A stretch of 64,000 bases of DNA. Source: Thiomonas sp. FB-Cd. Its GTDB lineage: Bacteria > Pseudomonadota > Gammaproteobacteria > Burkholderiales > Burkholderiaceae_C. The notes under the pieces are model-generated. The model was not told the origin of the DNA, made no database searches, and saw only the letters and a program-made list of their open reading frames with translations. The translations under genes and the position numbers were made by a program. This document shows, piece after piece, positions 56,101-64,000 of the stretch (within the stretch, counting starts at the first letter, position 1; every line of letters begins with the position of its first letter). Where the stretch lies: NCBI RefSeq assembly GCF_000733775.1, contig NZ_JPOE01000005.1, positions 124,001 through 188,000 of the forward strand, written 5' to 3'.

Positions 56101-57621
56101 TCAAGCACGCCGTTCAATGGCTTGTCGATTTCCATCTCTTCCCCGGCCATCATGTCGTATGCGCCAAGCATCGACTGGCTGACGGCGCTGAACTCTCGCG
56201 TTGCAGATCCGCACCAAGGGGTGCGGCCGAGAGGGGCTCACGCGCAAAATCCCCGACCCAGGGCGGTCGGGATCGTGCACGGGCGTTGCATTTGCAAATC
56301 CTGGTTTCGTTGGCCGCTTCCATGAACTCTCCCGCCGCTCAACGCATGGCGTTGTAGCGGGGGTTTCGCGGGTCACAGGCCTGGACTTGCCCCGTTGCCG
56401 GGGCAGAGGTTTGGGTCTCGCCGCCACGCCCGTCCCAGGCGTGTCCTGCGTGTTGTGCGCGTCGATGAGAACCACCATTGGGCTGTTCTGGTCGCGCGGC
56501 GCCGTGTGCCCGCACGGGCACACATGCATGCGTTGGCTCAGCGTCTTGGGCACAATCTCCCAGCACGCTGCGCAGCGCTGCGACGGTTTGAGCTGGCGCG
56601 TGTTGCTCAGGTGCAGTCGCGTACCAGCTTCTTCCGCTTTGTACGCGAGCATCGGATGCGCCATGCCGAACCCCGCCGAGAGAATCTCCCGGTTGAGTCC
56701 GGCCTTCTGCCGCACGCGACGGCCCGGTGTCTCCACCGTGCCGCGTGTGCTGCGGCTCATGTTCTTCGGTGCGAGTTGTTCGGTGGCCAGGACGGCGCAT
56801 TGCCGCACCATCCTGGTTGTTTCCTTGTGCACGAAGTCCCGGCGCAGATTGGAAATCCGGTCGTGCAGTTGTGCGATGCGACGCCCGAGCCGTTTGAAGC
56901 GCAACGATCCGTTCTTCTTCCTGGCGCGCTGCCGCTGCAGCGCGGCAAGGCGCGGCAGTTCCTCGCGCACCCAGCGCGGGTTATCGATGGTCCGTCCATC
57001 ATCGAACGTCGCCCAGTCGCTGATCCCGAAATCCACGCCACGCCGCATGTCGGCGGTGCGCTCGCGCGCACAGGCCGCGTCGGGCACGCGCAGCGTCACC
57101 GATACGAACCACCCACCACCTTTGCGCGTGAGGGTGATGTCGTTGGGTTTGGCCTCAACCCCGAAGCGGTGCAGCCCGCACGCCCGGATGGACAGGGCCG
57201 TGTCTCCACTGCCAATGCGCAGCGTCGCACCACGGCCGCCGTGCTGCATCAGCTTCCAGCCAGCCGGGTCGGGATAGGCAAAGCCCGCGAACCGCTTCGC
57301 GGCCTTGAACCGCGGGAATCCAGGCGTTTGACCAGCTTTGACCCGGCGAAAGAACGACTGGAAGGCGAGATCCAGCCGCCGCAGCGTCTGCTGCAAGGCG
57401 TGGCTGCCGAGTTCGTTGAGCTCGGGCCGATCGGCCTTGATCTGCGGCAATGCGTTTTGCTGCGCGTAATAGCTGATGGATTTGCCCGCCTTGCGCCAGG
57501 CGTCGATGCGTTCTTCCAGCGCCGCGTTGTACAACTCGCAGTGCAGCCGCGTCCAAGCCTCAAGCCGCGCAGCTTGCGCGGCATTGGGATACAGCTTGAG
57601 CGTGACTTTGCGCCGTTGCAT
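56101..57621 (-). CDS. tnpB: TnpB RNA-guided nuclease-like protein, copy 2, with read-through tail
   Basis: 506 residues by open frame. The first ~433 align with copy 1 with about 32 substitutions by my count; the RuvC-like Asp, Glu and Asp are all kept. Two oddities: one codon is deleted in the zinc knuckle, so VCPHCG has become VCPCG (Cys spacing one residue instead of two); and at the element end (TCA TGG) there is no stop, so the frame runs ~72 residues into flanking DNA (WKRPTKPGFAN...IERRA). Whether the tail is made is unknown. The same leaderless promoter (TTGTTG / TAAAAT, at 57628-57656) precedes it. Confidence 0.9.
   Translation of the reverse strand: MQRRKVTLKLYPNAAQAARLEAWTRLHCELYNAALEERIDAWRKAGKSISYYAQQNALPQIKADRPELNELGSHALQQTLRRLDLAFQSFFRRVKAGQTPGFPRFKAAKRFAGFAYPDPAGWKLMQHGGRGATLRIGSGDTALSIRACGLHRFGVEAKPNDITLTRKGGGWFVSVTLRVPDAACARERTADMRRGVDFGISDWATFDDGRTIDNPRWVREELPRLAALQRQRARKKNGSLRFKRLGRRIAQLHDRISNLRRDFVHKETTRMVRQCAVLATEQLAPKNMSRSTRGTVETPGRRVRQKAGLNREILSAGFGMAHPMLAYKAEEAGTRLHLSNTRQLKPSQRCAACWEIVPKTLSQRMHVCPCGHTAPRDQNSPMVVLIDAHNTQDTPGTGVAARPKPLPRQRGKSRPVTRETPATTPCVERRESSWKRPTKPGFANATPVHDPDRPGSGILRVSPSRPHPLVRICNARVQRRQPVDAWRIRHDGRGRDGNRQAIERRA
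56302..56448 (-). ncRNA. Candidate omega/reRNA of IS copy 2 with guide in the right flank
   Basis: Identical right-end hairpins to copy 1 (the 11-bp bulged stem lies at 56335-56360). The putative guide starts GGAAGCGGCCAACGAAACCA just beyond the element end at 56322. Limits are approximate; inferred from characterised TnpB systems. Confidence 0.35.
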
Positions 57622-57758
57622 ACTGGTATTTTATCCAGCCTGGAGAGGAACAACAAGCGAAACCCGCCCGCTTGACCCCCTCCTGCCCGGTCGGCTTCGC
57701 CTGAGCGACGCTGTGCGTCGGGCCGGGCGAGGAAGGGGAATGCGCGGGCATTTGTTCA
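56322..57758 (-). mobile_element. tnpB-only IS200/IS605-type element, copy 2
   Basis: 1437 bp, inverted relative to copy 1 and 3 bp shorter through the zinc-knuckle codon deletion. Ends are defined by loss of similarity to copy 1 at TGAACAAATG (57758 side) and GTTCAT (56322 side). The left flank ends CGCCA. It carries the same left-end double hairpin (57685-57728) and right-end hairpin. Confidence 0.85.
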
Positions 57759-58195
57759 TGGCGTGATTGCGATCCTGGCGACGTACTGACGCCTTGTTTT
57801 TCTGTTCTCACGCGACATCGCCTGCAACGATAACCCCTCTCGCCACATTAGTTCTAATACAAACTATTATGGCCAGCATCCATCTAAGTTGATGGTCACG
57901 CTTCTCAGAGCCTTCAAAGCCAAGTGCCCGACTCCATGACGAAAAAGGTTCTTTCACTGCTGCACAGGCCATGGGCCAATTGCACACAGCGGGCCCATAT
58001 GATGACCTTCTGCCCAGTGCACTGTGACTTTTCCGACGGTGCGGTCGAGAGGCTGTTGCTGCGAAGGACGCCAACCGAATGAACTCCCTGCGCTTTAGCA
58101 CTGCACTGTTTTGAGATCATGATGCGCGGCTCTTTGTTGTCCCGGGCATTTCTTCAAGAACCCTCCCCACTATTTGCATAAATGAAGGCGTCACC
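57759..58195. other. Intergenic stretch, no gene recognised
   Basis: 437 bp of less GC-rich DNA between IS copy 2 and the dioxygenase gene. Minus-strand frames (for example ending at 57914 and 57808) are short, serine/cysteine-rich and without family features. No terminator or repeat seen beyond the IS end. Confidence 0.5.
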
Positions 58196-58981
58196 ATGCC
58201 TCGACAGCCGACTCTTTTTGTGTCCCATGGCTCGCCAATGCTCCCGTTGGAGCCGGGCACAGCTGCGCCCATGCTGCAAGCGCTTGGAACGCAATTAGCG
58301 AGACCCGCCGCCATCCTTTCGTTCTCGCCGCACTGGATGGCACGCATCACGGCCGTTGGCTCAAGCCTGAGGCCTCCCACGATCCATGATTTCGGCGGCT
58401 TCGACCCTGCCTTGAACGAGCTGCGCTATCCGGCTCCTGGCAGTCCTGATCTTGCACAGCGCGTCACGTCCATGCTCGAGGCCGCAGGCTGGCGATCTGC
58501 ACTTGACCCAGACCGAGGGTTGGAGCATGGCACATGGGTTCCACTGCGGCTGTTGTTCCCGCAAGCTGATATACCGGTCGTCCCCTTGGCCATGCCATGG
58601 CCCCTTGATGCAGCCCGTGCATATCACCTCGGCCAGGCCGTGGCTCCACTTGCTGACGAAGGGGTCCTGTTGCTGGGTACCGGTAGCCTGACCCACAACC
58701 TTCACGAATTTCATCCGCGCGCGGCAACCAGCGACCAGCCCGAGCCCTATGTTCTGGAATTTGTCGACTGGATGCGCCAAGCCATTGATCGTGGTGACAC
58801 TGCAGCCCTGCTTGACTACCGTCGCCTCGCACCGCACGCTACGCGTGCACACCCCACCGATGAGCACCTCCTCCCCCTCTTCTGGTGCCTTGGCGCTGCC
58901 GGCCCCGAGCGCAAGGCTCATCACCACGCCGGCGGCGTGCATTACGGCATGCTGAGTATGGATGCGTGGACGTTTGCCTGA
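58196..58981 (+). CDS. DODA-type extradiol ring-cleavage dioxygenase (YgiD-like)
   Basis: 261 residues. SHGSPMLP near the N-terminus and SPHW (residues ~42-45) supply zinc/iron ligands of LigB/YgiD-type enzymes; LEHGTWVPLRLLFP, LGTGSLTHNLHEF and the C-terminal HHHAGGVHYGMLSMDAW complete the family. Members cleave catechols such as DOPA; in E. coli YgiD the in vivo substrate is not fixed. It leads a run of redox and detoxification genes (esterase, wrbA, doxX), all plus strand. Confidence 0.92.
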   Translation: MPRQPTLFVSHGSPMLPLEPGTAAPMLQALGTQLARPAAILSFSPHWMARITAVGSSLRPPTIHDFGGFDPALNELRYPAPGSPDLAQRVTSMLEAAGWRSALDPDRGLEHGTWVPLRLLFPQADIPVVPLAMPWPLDAARAYHLGQAVAPLADEGVLLLGTGSLTHNLHEFHPRAATSDQPEPYVLEFVDWMRQAIDRGDTAALLDYRRLAPHATRAHPTDEHLLPLFWCLGAAGPERKAHHHAGGVHYGMLSMDAWTFA

Positions 58982-59032
58982 TCTCGCTCGCATTGCCATT
59001 GCACCCTCTTCACGCGCGTCAGGATTTCCCAC

Positions 59033-59719
59033 ATGTCAAACTCCATCACTGTTGCACGTCCTGAAAGCCAGGCCGAACAACTTTTCCTCCTGTTCCACGG
59101 CGTTGGCTCGAACGCGCAGGACCTCGTGCCAATGGGGCACCGGTTGTCAACCGCCTTCCCCAGAGCCTTCATCGTGAGCGTGCAGGCACCCTACCTCTCT
59201 GACTTCGGCAGTGGATTTCAGTGGTTCTCCGTTCGCGACGTCACCGAAGATAACCGGGTGCAGCGCGTTCGCGAGGCCATGCCAGCCTTTGTGCAAACCG
59301 TACAGGCGTGGCGAAAGGAGGCACACGTGGACGTCGCGCGAACCGTCCTCATTGGTTTTTCACAAGGCGCCATCATGGCGCTCGAATCAACACGCAACGC
59401 CAGCCCTCTCTCAGGGCGCGTAGCAGCCATTGCTGGTCGCTTCGCCCAACTCCCGACGGAATCTGCCCCTGGCACAGTTGTCCATTTTTTCCACGGCAAG
59501 CGCGACTTGGTGATGCCTTACACGCGGACTCTTGAGGCCGCCGAACACATCGCCGCACTCGGCGGCGACGTCACGGCGGACATCCTGCCGCTAGCCGGTC
59601 ACGAAGCCAACGCCGAAATCATCACACTGCTGATCGAACGCCTCCAGAACCCGGCTCCGATGCGCCGACTTGGCGACGCTGGCGGCGCTAGCCCAAGCGC
59701 GGCACCAAAAAAACTGTGA
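59033..59719 (+). CDS. Esterase / carboxylesterase (YpfH-like alpha/beta hydrolase)
   Basis: 228 residues. It opens LFLLFHGVGSNAQDLVPMGHRL (oxyanion region), has the nucleophile elbow GFSQGA around Ser110, and the C-terminal catalytic His in LPLAGHEANAEI with an Asp in HGKRDLVMPY. The size and order match the phospholipase/carboxylesterase (Ypf H) group. Natural substrate unknown. ATG at 59033, 51 bp after the dioxygenase gene; probably the same transcript. Confidence 0.9.
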   Translation: MSNSITVARPESQAEQLFLLFHGVGSNAQDLVPMGHRLSTAFPRAFIVSVQAPYLSDFGSGFQWFSVRDVTEDNRVQRVREAMPAFVQTVQAWRKEAHVDVARTVLIGFSQGAIMALESTRNASPLSGRVAAIAGRFAQLPTESAPGTVVHFFHGKRDLVMPYTRTLEAAEHIAALGGDVTADILPLAGHEANAEIITLLIERLQNPAPMRRLGDAGGASPSAAPKKL

Positions 59720-59788
59720 TTAGCCCGATGCCGATGCGCTTGAAGGTGCCCCCTTGCACGGCCCGTTCACGTTTGATCCACCCATTCC

Positions 59789-59796
59789 TAAGGAGG
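59789..59796 (+). promoter_or_regulatory. Perfect Shine-Dalgarno of wrbA
   Basis: TAAGGAGG is complementary to the 16S rRNA 3' end over eight bases, 7 nt before the wrbA ATG at 59804. This predicts strong translation. Confidence 0.85.
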
Positions 59797-59803
59797 TTTT
59801 TGC

Positions 59804-60406
59804 ATGACTAAGGTTCTTGTTCTTTATTACAGCACTTGGGGACATGTCGAGCGTATGGCGCAGGAGGTGGCCGAGGGTGCAAGATCGGTGCCAGGCGTCG
59901 AAGTGACGATCAAGCGCGTGCCTGACACCATGCCCGCAGAGACAGCGGCAGCCATCCATGCAAAAACGGATCAGGCGGCGCCAATTGCCAAACCCGAGGA
60001 ATTGGCTGATTATGACGCCATCATCTTTGGTACGCCCACCCGGTTTGGCAATATGTGCGGACAGATGCGCAATTTTCTCGACCAGACAGGCAGCCTGTGG
60101 CAGCAGGGCAAACTTGTCGGCAAAGTTGGCAGCGTGTTTGTGAGTACGGCAACCCAACATGGCGGCCAGGAAACCACGATTACGTCATTTCATACCACCT
60201 TGTTCCATCACGGCATGGTTGTGATTGGTGTGCCTTATGCCTGCACACACCTCACGAATATGTATGAAATCACGGGCGGAACGCCATATGGAGCGTCCAC
60301 TCTAAGCAAAGGTGATGGAAGCCGGATGCCGAGCGCGAATGAACTGGCCGTCGCCAAGTACCAAGGTCAGCACGTTGCAACAATTGCGAAAAAGCTCTTC
60401 GCTTGA
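59804..60406 (+). CDS. wrbA: NAD(P)H:quinone oxidoreductase WrbA
   Basis: 200 residues, flavodoxin-like. FMN-binding phosphate loop YYSTWGHV, the WrbA-specific insertion [20 protein letters not shown], and GTPTRF...[13 protein letters not shown]. It reduces quinones by two electrons and limits redox cycling. ATG at 59804 follows a perfect Shine-Dalgarno. Followed by doxX, 80 bp apart. Confidence 0.96.
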   Translation: MTKVLVLYYSTWGHVERMAQEVAEGARSVPGVEVTIKRVPDTMPAETAAAIHAKTDQAAPIAKPEELADYDAIIFGTPTRFGNMCGQMRNFLDQTGSLWQQGKLVGKVGSVFVSTATQHGGQETTITSFHTTLFHHGMVVIGVPYACTHLTNMYEITGGTPYGASTLSKGDGSRMPSANELAVAKYQGQHVATIAKKLFA

Positions 60407-60486
60407 AGCACCGCCCTGTCTAGCGGCAATTAGCCACTTCAATCGCGCCCAATGCTCTTGCCACTCAAGTCCCACCGGAGACCTTC

Positions 60487-60897
60487 ATGATTAAAACATC
60501 AACCGCCCCGTATGCTGCGCTGCTTCTGCGCGTGAGCCTTGGCATCATGTTCCTGGCGCACGTCGCCCTCAAAGTGTTTGTCTTTACCGTGCCAGGATTT
60601 GTCGGATTCTTCGGCTCGCTCGGGCTGCCTCCAATTCTGGCTTACCTCGTGATTGCACTCGAATTCTTTGGCGGTGTTGCACTCATCCTTGGCATTTATG
60701 CGCCCTGGGTCGCCCTACCCCTGGCTGCCGAAATGCTTGGCACGATTGTCCTTGTGCATGGGGCCAACGGCTGGCTGTTCACCAACAAGGGCGGCGGCTG
60801 GGAGTACCCTGCTTTCTGGACCGTCGGCCTTGTTGCGCTGTATCTTCTGGGCGACGGAGCCATGGCGCTCAAGCCTGCGCAGAAGGTCCGCTCCTGA
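60487..60897 (+). CDS. DoxX family membrane protein
   Basis: 136 residues with four transmembrane helices in the DoxX pattern (LLLRVSLGIMFLAHVALKVFVFTVPGFVGFFGSLGLPPILAYLVIALEFFGGVALILGIY is split over them). DoxX-like proteins belong to quinone-linked redox or membrane-stress systems, but the activity of this group is not established. It follows wrbA, fitting a redox cluster. ATG at 60487 after CGGAGACC. Confidence 0.88.
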   Translation: MIKTSTAPYAALLLRVSLGIMFLAHVALKVFVFTVPGFVGFFGSLGLPPILAYLVIALEFFGGVALILGIYAPWVALPLAAEMLGTIVLVHGANGWLFTNKGGGWEYPAFWTVGLVALYLLGDGAMALKPAQKVRS

Positions 60898-61011
60898 CCG
60901 GGCGGCAGCAATCGCAAGGCGCCTTTTCGCGATCACGCGTGCACCAACGCTCGCGCACGGTGCACTGTACACCGTGATTTGCGCGGCGCGCGTCCCCAAG
61001 GAGCCCCACTG

Positions 61012-61566
61012 ATGCGCAGCCATGCCCAGTCTCACAGTGCCGAGCGTGCGCCCGATGAAATCCATTATCGGTACTCAGTGTTGCGCGCTGACTTTGCCAG
61101 CGGCCAGACAATCGCTGTGCTTCATATCGGCGCGAACCGCACGGTGATTGCCGTCGGACAGGGTAGCCAGCCGCAAGCGACATGGTCGCTGGAGATCGGC
61201 TCGAGAAAAATCGCCAACGCATATTTCAAGCGCGAGCTGCCAGCGCCAGAAGAAATCGAAGCCGCCATCGTTGAAATTGAAGACGAAATCAGCCTGGCGA
61301 GGCCGCTCTTCGCTTTGGCACCAACTGTCTTGACGAACGACGCCGCCGTGCGCGACATAGCCGTTGCCGCTGGTGTCGGCGTCGGGGCAAGCATCACGCT
61401 CACACTCGACGCTGTCGAGCGCACGTTCGAGCGCCTGGTTGCCACCGCCCTTCGTCAGCTTGGGCACGATTTGCCGCAAGGCACCCAGTTCGCTGCAACC
61501 CTGACGATTCTGCGTGAACTCATGCACCATCTGAAGATTCCATCCATCACGGTGCGGGCGCAATGA
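61012..61566 (+). CDS. Conserved-looking protein of unknown function
   Basis: 184 residues from ATG at 61012, with AAGGAG 7 nt upstream. Not recognised. It opens with an unstructured stretch, then VLRADFASGQTIAVLHIGANRTVIAVGQG, whose IGANRTVIAVG segment is faintly like the phosphate loop of actin/Ppx-type folds but has His instead of the usual Asp. The C-terminal half is helical with no membrane segment. Neighbours (doxX before, HlyD/ABC operon after) do not fix a function. Confidence 0.6.
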   Translation: MRSHAQSHSAERAPDEIHYRYSVLRADFASGQTIAVLHIGANRTVIAVGQGSQPQATWSLEIGSRKIANAYFKRELPAPEEIEAAIVEIEDEISLARPLFALAPTVLTNDAAVRDIAVAAGVGVGASITLTLDAVERTFERLVATALRQLGHDLPQGTQFAATLTILRELMHHLKIPSITVRAQ

Positions 61567-61950
61567 TCACGCAAGGTGTTGAGCCCTATTTGCGAGCACC
61601 CGCCTGAGTTCAATCGCCTGCCAGTCGGCGTGGCCGTGCTGGATCCAGATGTGCGCAGCCGTGCTTGCCTCGCCTTTGAAGCAATTGGCGTAACAAAGCG
61701 GTCAGCGGCAGGAAGCTACCGGCGCGAATCGCCGGTAGCATCACGCGCCGCATGAGCACCGCGGAGCTTCCCCATACTTGCCCTACGGGCACCCGCCATT
61801 CACTTGAATGCAGGGACGCATCGACCGACCCTGCTTTTCGGCCAAGCCGCCTACGTGGTCTCGCGTGGCATACAGCCACTCCCATTAGGCTCTACAGTAT
61901 CTTGCAAGACCTCGAATAAATGCGCCCAGCCTGACACACGCGATACCGAT
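61567..61950. other. Intergenic region with a strong hairpin before the HlyD gene
   Basis: 384 bp. At 61715-61739 GCTACCGGCG-CGAAT-CGCCGGTAGC is a perfect 10-bp hairpin without a T-tract. No gene seen. The promoter of the HlyD/ABC operon must be here but I could not place it. Confidence 0.6.
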
Positions 61951-63024
61951 ATGGCCTCTTCCAAGCGTCGCATTGCACTGATCTCCATCTTGATCGTGTT
62001 TGGTTTGGCAGCAGCGGCTTACGGCTGGTACTTCCTGGGAAGACCCAAGCCGATGGATGCGCTGGCCAAAGGCAACGGGAGACTCGAGGCCATTGAGATT
62101 GATGTGGCAACACGACAGCCAGGGCGTCTTTCACAACTCCGGGTCACCGAAGGCATGATGGTGCGCGCCGGCGAGGTCCTGGCCCGCATGGATACTGCGC
62201 CGCTTGACGCCCAGCGCGCCGAGGCCCAGGCCCAGATTGAGCGCGCAAAGAACGCCATAACGACGGCAAAGGCCCAATTGGCTCTGCGTGATAACGAACT
62301 TGCTGTGGCCCGCGCTGGCGTCGTGCAGCGCGAAAGTGACCTCGTCGCCGCCCAGCAGCGATTGGCGCGATCTCAGGCACTGGTTCGCATGGGAGGAGTA
62401 GCCGAGCAGCAGCTCGACGACGATCGCGCGCGCGTCGGCAGTTTCCGCGGCGCCGTAAGCGCCGCTCAAGCCCAGGTTGCAGCCGCCCGCTCGGGCATCG
62501 AAGCTGCGCGTTCCCAGCTCGTTGAGACCGGCTCCATCGCACGCGCTGCAGAAGCGTCCATGCAGCGCATTCAAGTCGAAATCGACGACTGCACGATCAA
62601 GTCCCCGATCAATGGCCAAGTCCAGTACATCATCTCCCACCCTGGGGAAGTCCTTCCCGGTGGGGGCAAAATTCTGAGCCTCCTCGATATCGGCAACCTT
62701 TACATGTCCTTCTTCCTTCCCGAGCAAGATGCCGGACGTGTGGCCCTTGGGGACGAGGTGCGCATCGTTCTCGATGCGCAGCCGCAGCAAGTCGTCCCTG
62801 CGTCGATCTCATATGTATCGAGTGTTGCGCAGTTCACTCCCAAGACTGTTGAAACACAAAGCGAGCGGCAGAAGCTGATGTTTCGAGTGAAGGCGCATAT
62901 CGACCCCCGCTGGGCGGACAAGCGCTTGGCGCAGTTGAAAAGCGGCATGCCTGGAATCGCCTATGTACGGCTGGACCGAACGGTGTCTTGGCCGGATGAC
63001 ATCCAAAGTTCAATGGCACGGTGA
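61951..63024 (+). CDS. HlyD-family membrane fusion protein (YhiI/YbhG-like)
   Basis: 357 residues from ATG at 61951 ([18 protein letters not shown]); a start at 61804 would be longer and lacks the membrane anchor position. An N-terminal signal anchor (residues ~8-28) is followed by a lipoyl-like half motif ([20 protein letters not shown]...[14 protein letters not shown]), a long alanine/glutamine coiled coil (residues ~85-205), and the second lipoyl/barrel part ([31 protein letters not shown]). It is the periplasmic adaptor of an ABC exporter; its stop overlaps the next start (GTGA). Confidence 0.93.
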   Translation: MASSKRRIALISILIVFGLAAAAYGWYFLGRPKPMDALAKGNGRLEAIEIDVATRQPGRLSQLRVTEGMMVRAGEVLARMDTAPLDAQRAEAQAQIERAKNAITTAKAQLALRDNELAVARAGVVQRESDLVAAQQRLARSQALVRMGGVAEQQLDDDRARVGSFRGAVSAAQAQVAAARSGIEAARSQLVETGSIARAAEASMQRIQVEIDDCTIKSPINGQVQYIISHPGEVLPGGGKILSLLDIGNLYMSFFLPEQDAGRVALGDEVRIVLDAQPQQVVPASISYVSSVAQFTPKTVETQSERQKLMFRVKAHIDPRWADKRLAQLKSGMPGIAYVRLDRTVSWPDDIQSSMAR

Positions 63025-64000
63025 AACCGACCTCGCTCTCCAGCACAGCTCCCACCTCGCACGCCCATCCGGTCGCGAGCCTGACCGGTGTCGGTTTGCG
63101 ATACGGTACAGCCCTTGCTCTTGACAACGTTGACCTGAGCATTCCAGCAGGATGCATCGTGGGTCTGATCGGGCCCGACGGCGTTGGCAAATCGAGTCTT
63201 CTCGCACTGATTGCTGGAACCCGTGTCATCCAGCGCGGCCATGTCGAGGTGCTTGGCTGCGATATGGCGAATGCGCATCAGCGCACTGGCGTCAGCGAGC
63301 GCATCGCATACATGCCGCAAGGGCTAGGCCGGAACCTGTATCCAACCTTGTCGGTATTTGAGAACCTTGACTTTTTTGGCCGGCTCCGTGGATACGGCAA
63401 AGCCGAGCGTGAACAACGCATGCACGAACTCCTCGCAGCCACCGGCCTTGCACCGTTCGCCGACCGCGCCGTGGGCAAGCTATCGGGAGGCATGAAGCAA
63501 AAGCTCGGTTTGTGCTGTGCGCTTTTGCACGACCCCGATCTCCTCATCCTCGACGAGCCCACAACCGGCGTCGATCCACTCTCACGCGCGCAATTCTGGG
63601 CCTTGATCGAACGCGTTCGCGTTTCCCGTCCAGCAATGAGCGTGCTGGTGGCGACCGCGTATATGGATGAGGCGGCACGCTTCGAATGGCTTGTCGCGAT
63701 GGACGCCGGGCGGCCCATCGCCACGGGGACCCCCGCCAGTTTGCGCACCCAGGCAGCCGCGCAGACGCTGGAGGAAGCATTCATCAACTTGCTGCCGGAG
63801 CCAAAGCGCCGCCAACATCACACTGTCGTGCTGCCACCGAGGCAACAATTAGCCACGGTTGAGTACGCGATCGAAGCGACCGATCTCACGCGCACCTTTG
63901 GTGATTTCGTCGCCGTCGACCAAGTCAATTTCCGCATTGAACGCGGAGAAATCTTCGGCTTTATCGGCTCCAATGGATGCGGCAAGTCGACGACAATGAA
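63021..64000 (+). CDS. Dual-ATPase ABC exporter protein (RbbA/YhiH-like), cut by window end
   Basis: At least 326 residues, open at the right edge. GTG start at 63021 shares bases with the HlyD stop. First ATPase: Walker [10 protein letters not shown], signature [11 protein letters not shown], Walker [15 protein letters not shown] second ATPase begins around residue 280 ([19 protein letters not shown], Walker [12 protein letters not shown]). Two nucleotide-binding domains in one chain after a HlyD gene is the YhiI-YhiH/YbhG-YbhF layout; in the RbbA-like form a permease domain follows. The downstream part is outside the window. Confidence 0.92.
   Translation, partial: MKPTSLSSTAPTSHAHPVASLTGVGLRYGTALALDNVDLSIPAGCIVGLIGPDGVGKSSLLALIAGTRVIQRGHVEVLGCDMANAHQRTGVSERIAYMPQGLGRNLYPTLSVFENLDFFGRLRGYGKAEREQRMHELLAATGLAPFADRAVGKLSGGMKQKLGLCCALLHDPDLLILDEPTTGVDPLSRAQFWALIERVRVSRPAMSVLVATAYMDEAARFEWLVAMDAGRPIATGTPASLRTQAAAQTLEEAFINLLPEPKRRQHHTVVLPPRQQLATVEYAIEATDLTRTFGDFVAVDQVNFRIERGEIFGFIGSNGCGKSTTM

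Noticed and set aside
45837..57758. Whole 9-kb segment as a composite transposon brought in together
   Set aside because: htpG, TatD and tRNA-Ser are ordinary chromosomal genes and the copies have diverged, so joint mobility is not supported.
57808..58120. Two overlapping minus-strand frames (97 and 68 residues) in the gap before the dioxygenase
   Set aside because: Composition rich in Ser, Cys and Arg, no motifs, and no translation signals.

Overview
The window is a dense, GC-rich chromosomal segment from a betaproteobacterium, most likely of the order Burkholderiales and possibly close to Thiomonas (genus is a guess). The evidence is gene order typical of that order: yceD-rpmF beside maf, rluC next to rne, ftsK-lolA-rarA facing trxB, orn / M48 protease / phhB / rsgA, PerM-hda-HAD-pcnB-folK, and rpsP-rimM-trmD-rplS. 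No rRNA is present. There is one tRNA, tRNA-Ser(GCU).

Layout. 1-6 kb: rpmF and yceD, a split YeeE/YedE sulfur-transport pair, maf, an RsmI-like methyltransferase, sppA, a phosphoglycolate-phosphatase-like HAD protein and rluC. 6-12 kb: rne with a ~660-bp leader and a strong terminator, an NAD-dependent epimerase and a ferredoxin-type oxidoreductase. 12-16 kb: livHMGF, a branched-chain amino-acid ABC transporter without a binding-protein gene in view. 16-24.6 kb: a CRP-like regulator heading ftsK-lolA-rarA, with trxB divergent, then an acyl-CoA synthetase. 24.6-31.4 kb: orn, M48 protease, phhB, rsgA, a DUF2007-like protein, the argD-argF operon and a DUF3579 gene. 31.5-40.8 kb: rpsT, murJ (probably leaderless), a DksA-like protein, purM, the PerM-hda-HAD-pcnB-folK operon, a TM2 protein and a GNAT enzyme. 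40.8-45.7 kb: rpsP-rimM-trmD-rplS with an attenuator-like hairpin before rimM, a CoA-pyrophosphatase-like Nudix enzyme, a CbiB-like membrane protein and a PmtA-like methyltransferase.

45.8-57.8 kb is the accessory part. Two related tnpB-only IS200/IS605-type elements lie in opposite orientation. Between them are htpG (perfect sigma-32 promoter, but a one-base frameshift near its 3' end), a TatD nuclease, tRNA-Ser with a decayed tyrosine integrase immediately behind it, a stretch of island debris with a 9-bp tandem repeat, and an ovoA gene followed by an ADP-ribosylglycohydrolase-fold gene. 58-64 kb: a DODA-type dioxygenase, an esterase, WrbA, a DoxX protein, an unrecognised protein, and the start of a HlyD / dual-ATPase (YhiI-RbbA-like) export operon that runs off the right edge.

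The most unusual items are: (i) the two TnpB elements, with readable candidate guides, a conserved CGCC flank, a leaderless promoter, host-supplied stop codons and a damaged zinc knuckle in one copy; (ii) the ovothiol synthase / divergent ADP-ribosylglycohydrolase pair; (iii) several cis-elements (rpsP-rimM hairpin, murJ leaderless promoter, rne leader hairpin). All calls come from reading the sequence; no database search was run.
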